Shown here piece after piece: positions 1 through 11,066 of a DNA stretch of 64,000 nucleotides. The notes under the pieces were generated by a model. It was given only the letters and a program-made list of their open reading frames with translations, was not told where the DNA came from and did no database searches. The stretch is from Prinia subflava (taxonomy: Eukaryota > Chordata > Aves > Passeriformes > Cisticolidae). A program made the position numbers and the translations under genes. The DNA lies in contig NW_026960614.1 in NCBI RefSeq assembly GCF_021018805.1, positions 868,001 through 932,000 of the forward strand. The letters run 5' to 3'. Every line of letters starts with the position of its first letter. Within the stretch, counting starts at the first letter, position 1.

Positions 1-2119
1 TGTATTGTCACGGGCCCACAGACAGCTGCAGAGACTGTTATGCTTTGCCTTAGTGCTCACCTTTCATGAACCGTTTCTCTGTTCAGCAAATTCATTCCTT
101 CTTCCTAAAAAATCAGCACATGAAAAAGTAAGGTCAAAAGAAATCCACCCCACTTTGTTCCAGCAACTCAGAAAAGCTGTGGTTTCACTTCACTTTGGTA
201 TATGGAAAATTTAATTCAACTCGGTTAAGCAACAATAACTTCAAGTTCTCATCCATGGAAAGGAGTGAGGAGAAGAGGATGAGAAAGAGATGTAGCAGGA
301 GAGACCATCATGTAAGAAGTGCTTATGTGAGCTGGTTGTTTCCAAAGCAGCTTTATTTTCATTACTAACCAAGAGGTAGCTACAAAACTGAATAATGATA
401 GTATGAACCAGAAATTCTGCACATGCCAGAGTGTCTTTATGCAGTCTTGAGTAATATTTTACCAAGGGGACACTAGTACAGATAAACCTCAAAAACTTGG
501 CTGGATTCTTACCTTACTCTATGGATTAGTGAATAACTAGACACTTGTCAGCATCTCATTTGCAATACACTGCACTGCACACAATGAATTCGGGAGTCAG
601 TGAGGTTTTTTCCTAAAAAACACCTCCATAAAATAGTATTAAAATTGATCAAATATATAAAATTAAACATTAACACCAAGTACAAATATGACTCAATCTC
701 CTCTTAGGCAGACATCATTCTTTAAAATTACCTGAATGCTACCCAGTTTGTTCAGTGAATGAGTAGGTTCCCTAATTCAGGAATAAAAGTTCAACCAAAT
801 ATCTTCAAAATCCTCATTATAAGTAGGAAGAGTCTAACAACTTCACCTGTGTGATCATTTGCTCAGATTTGAAAGAGATCAGAAGTGAATCACACAGGTT
901 CTCAGTGAGTATACAGGACATGGAATTAATTCCAACTAGTGAATCTAATGCTCAAACAGAAATTAGGAAATTACACAGTTTGCTTTAATTAATGGATGAC
1001 ATAAACATGACTGCAGAAGCATTTTCCAGAAGACTGAATTATCAAATTTTACTTCAGGTAATAGAGCAGAGCCACAACAGTCCATTCCTTTGCTCTCAGC
1101 ATATTTCTCATTATATATCCCTGCTCACTGCAGGGGGGTTGGACCAGAAGACCTTTAAAGGTGCCTTTCAACCCAAACTAATTTCTGATTCTATGATATT
1201 TACATATTAATCCTAAGCTTTTTTATATTGATAAAAAGAGCTGTACAGCTGACCTGAGTGCTTCAGAGTCTATTTAAGCCAGTAAATTATTTACATAATG
1301 AAAGCAAGCTGTTATTTTCTTCAGGATTACTGTGCAACTACCTCAAATAACTGAGGTAGGAAGCAGAAGTGCCTTCCACCACTCAAGCACCATACCCTAA
1401 AAATGCTGTCTGAAGCATTAAATTGTTTTCTTAAATTTTGACCCTGTAAAAATCAAGCAAATCCATTGAAAACTAGCCAGCTAAAAAAAAATTAAAAAAT
1501 TAAGCATCTTCAAGCCAATTTTATAACCATTCTACTGTCAAAAAGTGGAGATATAAAATGAAGGACACACACGAGTTTGAGTTTGTTGATTTTAAAGCTG
1601 GAGTCTTCAGCCTGTGGTGGCTGGGAGCAGAGCTATTTGAGCCTCCTCACATATTCCCCACACCTTTCCCAAGTGTTTGCTCTGCTGCCCTTCCTCCTCC
1701 ATTCATGCTGTGACAGCACAAGAACAGGGATCTGGATAAGAAAATTATACAGATGAAAAATAGCCCAGCCAGAAGAGTACAGACTATTTTTTAGCCAGAG
1801 TGCTTCCTTATCCTCCTCATTTTCTGGCTGCACAAGAGTCTTGTGCCAACACAAGTCAAGGAACACTTGGTTATTGGCCCCGAATATTTATGCTGGCACT
1901 GCTGTCAAAAACTTGGTGAAACTTTACCCTAAAGGTTTACATTAAAGGTTTCCTTTCTAAAATGTCAATTTTAAGAATCCTCTTTCTCCTCAAATCTTCT
2001 CCTTGTTGTAAGATGCATTTTGCTTCATGAAACGTGGAACTGGGCAGGCAGTTTGAAACATCGACTGCAAAAAAACCCAGACACCTATAAAAAACTCATT
2101 TAGAAGAATCTGTGCTTAC
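1..2119 (-). other. PABIR2 intron 3 (partial)
   Basis: Non-coding sequence downstream of the exon 3 donor site on the minus strand. I looked for the next PABIR2 exon on this strand and found none, so it should lie beyond the left edge. The only recognisable repeat is a short CR1 tail (1129-1202). The rest is AT-rich unique-looking sequence with short chance ORFs. Confidence 0.6.
1129..1202 (+). mobile_element. CR1 LINE 3' end fragment
   Basis: The stretch reads like the avian CR1 3' terminus: 'ttggaccagaagacctttaa', then a 'tttcaacccaaact' block and a final 'gattctatgat' tail. CR1 elements are usually 5'-truncated, and only the last ~75 bases remain. Plus strand, antisense to PABIR2. Confidence 0.8.
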
Positions 2120-2176
2120 TTGTTTGATTTGATGAAGACGGCTGCTAGGAATACGGATAGGAGATGATGGCACAAA
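2120..2176 (-). CDS. PABIR2: PABIR2 exon 3 (codons 66-84)
   Basis: A 57-bp phase-0 exon. On the minus strand the acceptor 'tgttttgcag' precedes it and the donor 'gtaagc' follows it. It encodes FVPSSPIRIPSSRLHQIKQ, which continues the frame of exon 2 exactly. In the PABIR/FAM122 family the RLHQIK segment begins the short linear motif and helix that contact the B55 regulatory subunit of PP2A; that role is family knowledge. The following exon, expected to begin with acidic residues, is outside the window. No disabling change is visible. Confidence 0.9.
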
Positions 2177-4808
2177 CTGCAAAACAAAGTCACATAAAAT
2201 TGAAAATACAGCAGAAGGGAGGAAAAGGTGCCACAGATATGTTAGTGTGAAGAACGAGGTTCACTTTTTTGGTAAATTTTAAGAAATAGGTTTAATAAAA
2301 AAATAAGACAATTAGGAGACAGAAAGCAAAAGGTTAATACGGTCGACTTGGTACCTTGGCTGACTGGGTGTCTTGGCATTCAGCCAAGAGCACACTCTCT
2401 TATCTTGGAGAGATTCTTTAAATACTTTTTTTTATTACATCAGCCTGCTGCATATGCATGAATTATTATGCATATTCATTTTTTTTCTAAGAACAGTTTA
2501 GCATGGCCACTCCTTGCATCTGCCTTTTTAGAGCATGCGTGTTTCTTGGTTGTGGTTTTATTATCACTTCCATTTTCGGCTGTGGTCCACACTTTCTTCA
2601 GAGGGCAGGTGCTGATAATTTGGCATATCAATAGCAGGGTCCTCTTCACATGTTCATTGGATGTTATCCCAACCAAACAGACAGTTCAATTGCAAGCATA
2701 ACTATATACCATGACTAAGCAAAGACATAAAATCTTTATCCTTACAGCAGAGTTATTTTAACATTATAAATATAACATTATACATATAACATTCATTTTA
2801 ATATTTGTGAAAAGCCAATACTATAATATGTATCTATAACATTAGTAGTGTTGCCCCAAACTAAAAATAACCTAATTTTTTTTTAAAAAAATGTCACTTA
2901 TAACATTCTCTGTGTATATATAACTTACATTACTTACTTGCAAGAACATGTTAATATGTATCTCCATGTTATACTGCTTTGTAAGCTCACAGATGCTAAT
3001 TGGTATCAACCTGGCTTCCATTCAATTTCCAGGCAACTAGAACTGAGCTTTCCCCAGAGAACGGAGCTGCTTTTTACTAGCACACTGTCATCCCTAGTAT
3101 ATATGTTGGCATAAATATTTTCCTTTATGTGATTCAGAATATTTATTTTCATTTAAGTGATCCAGAAAGCTCCTCAATAGATCCTTTAAAAATACAAAGC
3201 CAAAACAATGCATTGTACAAAAAGGTTCCTGGATCGTCTGCCTATAAATGAGTACTTTGACAGGTGAAAAAATCAGCTGTTAGAAGGCTAACAAAGAGTT
3301 AAACACTGTTATAAATGCATATTATGTGATTGGCTTTTCACAGATATTAAAATGAATATCCCATGTGTTATGTTGGGAAGTTATGCTGTATTCATATAGC
3401 TTCTTTCAGTAATATGGTAAATGTAGTTTTTAGGTTATAGCATAATAGTAAAATAGAAGCTATGTTACGCAAAGATGCTTTTCTAATTAGCTTGAGAAAT
3501 GGAGAAAATAACCAAGGAATTTTTTTCACAGTATCCTAGCTGGATAAGGGATGGCAGCAACAACTCTAAAAGAGGCTCTGAGAAAAGATTTATAACATCT
3601 GTTATCAAAAGCCTTGCGACAGTATGGAGCCATGAGAAGGCCAGATTTATAGATGGAAGGGAGAAAGGCGGGGGGGGGGTTTGAGATTAAACAGGAACAC
3701 CTAAGATTTGAAAGGAATGTTTGAATCATGTATGTAATGTATGAATATTCAACACACTAGTGTTTTTAAGAGATGACTCTTTTGTTAAGCAGTGTACCCA
3801 CATGGTGAATCCCATGTGAAGGTACCCAGGTGCCTGTAAAAGAATACTTTTGTTCTTATTGTCTCCTGATTGTCTATTTGTACTTTTTTATTAAACTTCT
3901 AAATTTTAGCAAGTGAACCTTGTTTTTCACAACACTTTCTTTATGGTTTCTCAAGAGCTTCACCAATTTGGGTGAAATCAGAGAAGACATGACTAAAAAT
4001 GGTCTTCTGTTAATTTTGACAGTTTTGCATCAAGATCTCACTGGAATGCTGTAATCTAAAACTGCACACCCAAAACCGAGTAATTTAAAGTGATTATTTT
4101 CTCAAAATATAATTTTCTTTCATATATTTCCCATTCCTCACATTGTCAACCCTCAGTTGATTTATGTCATAGCCATTCAGGGATCAAAAATTCTAAACTG
4201 AAGCCTTGAATAGAGGTTTAACTTCTTTGTAAGATGACAATCCTTCCAAAAAATAAGGTGTCTTTTTGAAATGGATGTGTTCAGCAAGTAAGGCTTGCAT
4301 TATTATAGGTGTTTTTATAGTTCATTCATTATAAGGCTTCATCTGCTTCACAAAACATTACTAGAGCACTTCATCATGCTGAAGCTGGAGAACTAACAAA
4401 CATTCAGTTATAACTGTTAGTGCACCATCTTCTAATCAGTGTCACAGAGAATACAAGGATTTTGCTGCCTAACAGGGTAAGTTAATATAGACTATTAATG
4501 CTTCATACATCCAGAACCCTCTTCCTAAAAAAACAAACATGAAGACATCACACCCTGCTTCTCACAAAAGAATTCAGCCTATCAGGCTCACACAGACCAT
4601 GACTAACGTTTGTGCCAGAATTTAGTCATCGCAATATGTAATACTAAAGTCTAACAGCTATAATATCTTGATTTGCTACTTTTAAAGTAGATCAGCTTTA
4701 CTATTATACTGGATTACCAAAAATCCTGTGCACCTAATAAAAATTCCTCCAAGCTGCACCAGCCAGTGCAGACCTTGAGATGACCTTGATTCTCACAGAG
4801 AAAAGGAT
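2177..4808 (-). other. PABIR2 intron 2, distal part
   Basis: AT-rich intronic sequence between exon 3 and the inserted provirus. I see no conserved exon, tRNA or clear repeat. A short G run at 3669-3678 and weak ORFs up to 77 codons have no recognisable protein features. Confidence 0.6.
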
Positions 4809-4814
4809 TTGGAC

Positions 4815-5271
4815 TGTCGTAATTTAGATTTTAGGGAGGGTCCCCGGGGAAGGTTCCCTGGGAGCCCCCTGGGTCCTAGGTTCATGGGTGTTCGCATGCA
4901 GGCAGGCAATGAGACTCTAGACAGCTGATGAGGTGCTGATGAGATGAGGGTTTATTTGGAGTCTTACTCCGGGAAGGCAGCATGGTCACTGAGGGAGAGG
5001 GGGAAGGGAAGGGGAGAGAGGGAAGGGGAGAGAGGGAAGGGGAGAGAGGGAAGGGGAGAGAGCAGTCTCCGGAGACCGCCAGGGCAAAAAAGAGAGTGAG
5101 CCTTGTCCGTTTGCACCCTTAACACAGAGGTTCAAAGTGGGCGCGGTAAGATTCTTTAGCCAATAGAGTTACAGATACACGATACTGCAGGGAGGGTACA
5201 GACTTGGGATAAACCATACACTTTCCAGGGGTGAGCCAGAGCATACCATTTCCATAAAAAGCAATTCCACA
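4815..5271 (-). repeat. 3' LTR of intronic provirus (LTR-A)
   Basis: A 457-bp copy of family LTR-A. On the minus strand it starts TGTGGAATTGC and ends near CTAAATTACGACA. It contains the polyadenylation signal aataaa and the block 'ctcatctcatcagcacc' shared with the copies at 7240, 22766 and 30758. It is longer than its partner because of a purine-rich tandem repeat. Confidence 0.88.
4988..5062. repeat. Purine-rich tandem repeat inside LTR-A
   Basis: About four tandem copies of a gagagagggaagggg-type unit. The partner 5' LTR has fewer copies (about 7420-7470), so the array changed length after integration. Confidence 0.85.
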
Positions 5272-5309
5272 AATTCACCCTTTTTCGTTAAAATGTGAGA
5301 AGAGAAATA

Positions 5310-5470
5310 TGACATATGACAATTAACAATTTAAAAATGAAACAGTAATTACACAGTTTTGCAGCATAAGAACAAGTACAATTGCAGTAAGGATTATGTT
5401 ATACTGTGAAGAGTTTATCTGACTTGAGATAATTGCAATAAACGGGTTATGTGGGTTTATATTGCAAGAT
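5310..5470 (-). pseudogene. Possible env membrane-anchor tail
   Basis: Just upstream of the 3' LTR the minus strand has a short open frame with a hydrophobic segment (ILTAIVLVLML) and a stop, followed by the purine tract gaaaaaggg at the LTR border. A membrane span next to the polypurine tract is where the end of env sits in retroviruses. There is no other env homology that I can recognise, so this is tentative. Confidence 0.3.
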
Positions 5471-7219
5471 TTAAACAAATTAACAAATTTGTTATAGCCT
5501 TTTCAGTGCGACTGGCCTAATAGTGTCTAGCCTTTTCCAACTGGCTTTTCAGACCACCACAGCCCCCAGTTCTAGGCTATGGCGCTGACTTCTGCTCCCT
5601 TCCAGGGACAGGAAAACACTTGGAGTTCCCCAGGCTCCACACAAGGCCTCAGATTCTCACCCATGGATCTGAGCCAAATTATTCCTTTCACTTTCCAACT
5701 GGTTCAACTAAAGGAGCGACACTCTGCATGCAATTGTTTACATTCGTCCATATGTACCCATTGGGAATTTTTTTTCGTCCATACTTGCACCAGAAGTGTT
5801 GGAGACCTAACAGAAGACCCCCAGTTTTAGGTCACTAAAAGAAAAACTAAAAGAAAAAAAACCACAAAAACCGTCAAATACTTTCTCAGACACTATTTTA
5901 GGTTATCAGTCACCCTCAGAACCTACTGAGGACAGCATAAACCCAAGAGCATTACTGATTCAGTAGTCTAACACTGAATCGCACTATTCAAGAAAACAAT
6001 TCAAAAACTGCTTCCCATGGATTTACCCTTGTGACCTGAAAAGGCCTCTGCTTTCTAAAACTGAAAACGGGAAATCTGCAATATGAACACACACAAAAAC
6101 TAGAAAGGCATAATTGTAAAACTACTTCATGGGGATGGGAAGGAAATGGAGAAACAACAGGTTCTGGGTTTTAGGGTTGGAGAAGTAGGGGGTTTGGATC
6201 ACCCTGCTGTTTGGCCAGAACAGCAAGGGACAGGGGCAGAATAACACGGAAAGGAGATCATAAAGTAGAGTTAACAATTATACAAGGCTGTAAAACTGGT
6301 ATTACAAATTTACCTTAGCTTTGGGTTTTGGTTTCTTAGCTTTTACTTTGTGGGACTTGGAAAGCGGAAGGTGAAACTAGGAGCTGGAGGGAGAGGCACA
6401 TGGGCATGGTGGCCATGCGGCCACAGCGCACTTGGTGGCGGACATGCTGTGCCAGGCTTAGCAGGACAGGGTTAACTCTCGGGGGTTTGTTAAGGGAAGG
6501 GGGGTTAGGGAGAAGGAGCAGCGAGGGGAGGAGGGAGTAAGGGTAAGGAAGGAGGTTACAGAATTTACAAAACCAAGTTTTGGGAGATGCGGGGCTTGGG
6601 CACAGTTGAAGACTACTTTTTCCTTCTCTGATGGCTGTCTCGCTGAGTTCTTTTCGCTGCTGTCCAGGGCGTTGGCTGCTCGGGCTCCACGGTGTGCTTG
6701 TTCTGCAGGGCTCTTCTCGCCGCTACTGCTGGGCGGGTGTGCTCCGCGTGGTTTCTCTGGGTGCCAGGGCCCGCGCGTGTGCAGTGGCATGGCCAGGGCC
6801 ATGCTGCGGCTCATGCCGGGGCTTTGCCTCGTTGGCGCCGCGCCGGGCCGGCTTTCGGGCCTGTGCTGAGGCGGCAGTCTCGCCGCGCCGGGGCTCGCAC
6901 TGGAGCCTCTCTGCACCGGAGCTGTGCTGCCCGTGCCGCGCTACTGCGCTGCAGGGGCCGCACCGCTGCCTGGACTGCACAGCCCATGCCGTGCTGCGGT
7001 GGGCTGGGGTCCCAAGAGGCTGGGTCCCGGGCCTGCGCTGCGCTGGCTGGCGGTGGTGGCTTGCAGGGTCTCTGCGCGGTGGGGGAGGGGCCGCCCCGGG
7101 CCACGACGGCCTGGGACAGCCGCTCTGCCAGAGACGGCACTGAAGTGGTGTTCTGTAGGGTTCTGTGCTGTGCTGGTGTTGCCGTGGTCCATCTTTGTCT
7201 CAGGGTCATTGGTGCTCTT

Positions 7220-7237
7220 GCCACACATTGGGCACCA
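7220..7237 (-). other. Primer-binding site, tRNA-Lys type
   Basis: Read on the minus strand, two bases after the 5' LTR, the sequence is tggtgcccaatgtgtggc. This resembles the Lys(1,2) primer site of betaretroviruses, with differences mostly of the CpG-decay type. Confidence 0.65.
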
Positions 7238-7239
7238 TT

Positions 7240-7680
7240 TGTTGTAATTTAGATTTTAGGGGGGGTCCCCGGGGAAGGTTCCCCGGGAGCCCCCTGGGTC
7301 CTAGGTTCGTGAGTGTTCGCATGCAGGCAGGCAATGAGACTAGACGGCTGGTGAGGTGCTGATGAGATGAGGGTTTATTTGGAGTCTTACTCCGGGAAGG
7401 CAGCATGGTCACTGAGGGAGAGGGGGAAGGGAAGGGGAGAGAGGGAAGGGGAGAGGGGGAAGGGGAGAGCAACCGAGCCTCCGGAGACCTCCAGGGCAAA
7501 GAGGGCGAGCCTTGTCCGTTTGCATCCTTAACAGAGAGGTTCAAAGCGGGCACAGTAAGATTCTTCAGCCAATAGTGTTACAGATAGACGATACTGCAGG
7601 GAGGGTACAGACTTGGGATAAACCATACACTTTCCAGGGGTGAGCCAGAGCATACCATTTCCATAAAATGCAATTCCACA
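7240..7680 (-). repeat. 5' LTR of intronic provirus (LTR-A)
   Basis: A 441-bp LTR-A copy. On the minus strand it begins TGTGGAATTGC at 7680 and ends TTACAACA at 7240, followed by the primer-binding site. The outer flank TTGGAC matches the flank of the 3' LTR. It lies in sense orientation to PABIR2, so it could have offered a promoter or poly(A) site within the intron. Confidence 0.88.
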
Positions 7681-7686
7681 TTGGAC

Positions 7687-9309
7687 AATAGTGCATTCCT
7701 GCCTATTCAGTCTGTCATTCCACAGTAGAAATGCATTTGTTCCACTCATATTCTAATTTTATGACTGTGATCCACATACTTTTAGGTTCATGATTAATAG
7801 AATATGTACAAAAACAACGGTTTGCAGTATAAAACAACAAAAAAACCAAAAAGACAATTAAGTGTTCCTCTGCAGGGTCTGATGCACTAACACAGCTCTG
7901 AGGATCCTACATCTTGTTTCCAACAAGTCATCATCCTTGCTTTGTCAGTGTGTAAAACTCACTTTTTCTCTGTTTGCATCCTTTGATTTAATTCTTGTGA
8001 AAAGAAACCTCTGTCAGTTTCAAGGGATACTTGCTAAACTGAACCCATTTATTAAAATTATGCTACTCAAATCCTCAATGTTTTAAGAGAGCAAAAGGCT
8101 TAATAAAAACATTATGAATTATTAGACTATGACAGGGAAGAGAAACACCTTCCCCCCTACTCCAGTGTCAGATACTGTGTTCCAGTGCAGGTAAAGTTTC
8201 ATCAGTGCCAGGTTGGCAGGAGCCACTGCCCTGGTGAGCAGGGACTGCCCTAGTGCCTCTGCCCTGCCCTGCAGTGCCCTCTGCCTCCTGCCAGCACAGC
8301 CACTTGTGGGGCCACACTGAACCCAGCAGAGTAACTACCCGGCTTAAAAAAAATAAAATTAGAAAAAAATTAATATCAACTTCTGCTGAAATAGCACCTA
8401 AACATCTAACCAGAGACTCAATTGCTCTGCTTAAGCAACAAAACAAAAACCCCAGCCATGCAAAAAAAAGCAAAAAAACACCCAAACATTTACTCATTGG
8501 TATCTCCTGGAAGAAAAAAACTGCAGATAGTGAGCCTGGTTAACCCTTCCTTGGCAATTACATGTAGTGTCAGAAAACTGCAGATCAAGCCGTAGCCCAA
8601 ATGGCACCACTGCCCTTGCAGTGATCATTATAAACCAGCTGAAGTCTGAGACTTGGAGAAGCTACTCCAAAAATAGATTGTGGAATTCAGCTGAGCAACT
8701 GGGACAGCAGTGAAGATGGAGTTGATGGTGTATGACCTCCAGTTACCAGAGATTTTAGCAACTCTCGTCGTTCCTCTGACAGCAAACACTACACAGATTA
8801 GACAAACACTAATCAACTTTTTTTCCACAAAGTTTAACAAAACATAAAATGTAAGCTGTACTTGTAATATTTGTAATAAAGAAGTTTCAGTTGCTTACTG
8901 AATCTTATAATCCTCTTAGTTTACACTGCAGTAAAACTTGGATTAGTTTTCTTAAACACAAAGAAGTGGGTTTTGAAATACACTTTATCACCTTCTTATG
9001 TAAAATTTAATTTACAAAAGTAGATGCGATCTAGCTCCTTAGAATATCTCTAACATCATAAAACTAAATGTACTTCTTTGCTATAGGAAGAATACCAGGG
9101 AAGGTTGCTTAGGGTCCTTGATGCTGAAAGTTTAATTCTATCACAAAATCATTTATCTGTGGATGATCCTGGTTTAAGACCACAGAAGGATGAAAATCTC
9201 TAAGATCTTTTCCAATTCCATCCTCCCAGCCATATTCAACAGAACCATAACCCAGTTCATAACTCAAAGGAGAATTTCAAAGCAGACAAGGCACTGATCT
9301 AGCAGTCAA
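7687..9309 (-). other. PABIR2 intron 2, middle part
   Basis: Unique-looking intronic sequence between two retroviral insertions. It has A-rich stretches (about 8340-8540) but no exon, conserved ORF or repeat that I recognise. Confidence 0.55.
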
Positions 9310-9313
9310 TGGG

Positions 9314-10119
9314 TGTTGGAGTCTAGAACATCCCTCTGGCCACCCTGGAGGGTTTGGAGACCAGACAGGGGGGTCTGGGATCAAGACAGGGGGGTCAGTT
9401 AGACCCACACAGATCCCAGGAGGACACTGACTCTGATTCCTGTCCATGGGAGTGAACACTCACATGCAGGAAGAATCACAAATCCTAAGAATTTAAAATA
9501 AGTAGTGGATGGTTTATTATAGAATATAAATATAGAAATTAGGATTCTTAGTAGATGGGGCTGAAGAGGCAAGATGGAGGAATTGGGGAGTGGCCCCTGT
9601 CCTCCTTGTTCTTGCTCTCGTCCCCCATCTTGTGCTGAGTTGGGTTTTAGAGATTGGCTTAGAGTAGAACTGACATGTTAGCATAGGTAGTAGGTATTGG
9701 TACAATTTTGTAAATAAAAAGTACGTTGTGGACGGTGGTTGGGTCAGGGGTACTGTACATAAGGTGCGGGACTCTCTGATCCGCCCCGGTCTGCCGCGTG
9801 TCCTGCTCTGCTGGAGATGCCTTGCAGAGCTGAGAAAGAACTAAGATAAGGTACCCCGCCAGGGAGGCCTAGCAGAGCTGAAAAAGGACTGAGATAATGA
9901 AGAATAAACAACCTTGGAAATGTGCACTGGCGGACTCAGCTTGTCGTCTCTACCTCTGGTGTGAAACACTTAGGGCAAAGAGAAGACTGAAAACCTTATT
10001 ACCTCTGGGAACAGCAACCCAGAGGAAACTCCCAGGGAACAGCAACCTTGGGGGAGCCTTAGTACCTTGGGGAACACCAACCCCAAGGAGAATCTCAGGG
10101 AAACAATAACCCTGAGAAA
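9314..10119 (+). mobile_element. Solo LTR, LTR-B family
   Basis: An 806-bp solo LTR beginning TGTTGGAGTCTAG and ending CCTGAGAAA; the canonical end CTGAGACA has decayed. The 4-bp direct repeat TGGG flanks it (9310-9313, 10120-10123). Copies of the same LTR lie at 32446, 35063, 47975 and 56218. The sense strand has an AATAAA signal near 9903. It is antisense to PABIR2 within intron 2. Confidence 0.87.
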
Positions 10120-10123
10120 TGGG

Positions 10124-10987
10124 GAACCTGATTTTTAGTGTAAGTAAAATTTCATGTATTTTGTCAGCACCTGGTCAGCTGGGAGTGAAGAAGGACACTT
10201 TTTAATAACATTAGTGTGAGGGGAAGGGATAGGTACATCATCTCACAAAGATGGAAACACTGGTTAAGTCCAGGAGACTGCAACATTTATGAGGGGCAGG
10301 CAGAAGAGCAGCCCATCAGTGAATTAGCTCCTGCTTCCCAGCAAGTTCTGAGCAAGGCACCCTGAATTAGCATCTTTTTAGCCCAACAATTGAGGATCTT
10401 CAGGAGTAAACACAATAAACTGAGCTTTCACCTTTGTTTTATTCTCCTCTTGCCTGACCACAAGCACAAACAGATTTACACTAAGCTGCTGCCCTAAAAA
10501 TATGAAGACTTGATTAAGAAACCTTGACCATAACACTTTCTTTCAATTTTTTCATCCCAGCAGGAGAAAGGCTTTTCCACCAATCTTTCTTATATATAGC
10601 TATTCTGGTTCTGTTACAGATGCAACCTTTGCTGAAGTATTTGTCTGTACTTTTTTTCTTAAGCATCAGAAATCATTTAAGACATTGATTACTGTTAACA
10701 GTACAGTTATATAATTAGTTTTCTTAGCAAGCTACCTTTCCTACTCTACCTTGGAACATCTATTTTACATGCAAAGTTATGATCACAATGAAATACAAGC
10801 ATTCTCCAAGCCAAATGATCGATGAATAACATTTCATTATAGCTACAGCATATTAATGTCACAGTCTAGAGCCTTGTTTCTGAAAGAAATATGGTATTAG
10901 TTTCACAGACTGCAATCAAATTTTGTTTATTCCTGTTTGCACACTTGTGCTTGGCACCTGTTGGGGTTGGTATAGGAGTTTTCTTAC
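10124..10987 (-). other. PABIR2 intron 2, proximal part
   Basis: AT-rich intron sequence running up to the exon 2 donor site (ttcttac on the plus strand, 10981-10987). No other feature seen. Confidence 0.6.
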
Positions 10988-11066
10988 CAGGCTGTGCTGA
11001 TTCATGACCGTGGTGCTGTTCCTGCGGGTGCGCAGGACGCTGCCCTGGAACACCTGGGAGTTATCG
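10988..11066 (-). CDS. PABIR2: PABIR2 exon 2 (codons 39-65)
   Basis: A 79-bp exon with a strong acceptor (tttcttttcgcag) and donor (gtaaga) on the minus strand. Its first base completes the serine codon begun in exon 1, and it then encodes 26 codons including DNSQVFQ and RTRRNSTTVMNQHSL. The basic RTRRNSTT segment is typical of the PABIR2 (FAM122B) paralogue and looks like a basophilic kinase site. The exon ends in phase 0, matching exon 3, and has no stop or frameshift. Confidence 0.92.

Larger units (their letters stand above)
4815..7680 (-). mobile_element. Shrunken ERVK-like provirus, LTR-A family
   Basis: A complete insertion in PABIR2 intron 2, same orientation as the gene. Two related LTRs (4815-5271 and 7240-7680) flank a 1.97-kb interior, and the direct repeat TTGGAC is present on both sides (4809-4814, 7681-7686). 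A 6-bp target duplication and a tRNA-Lys(1,2)-like primer site fit betaretrovirus-like ERVs. The interior lacks recognisable gag, protease, RT or integrase. It holds a GC-rich leader (about 6.4-7.2 kb) and, next to the 3' LTR, a possible env membrane tail. It is therefore a non-autonomous or internally deleted provirus. Confidence 0.85.

Noticed and set aside
5760..5830. Possible unknown small gene in the intronic provirus
   Set aside because: Short frames on both strands without start context or similarity; treated as decayed provirus interior.
6458..7252. Several long overlapping ORFs in the interior of the intronic provirus
   Set aside because: They are open on both strands in GC-rich DNA, with no retroviral or other domain; most likely composition artefacts.
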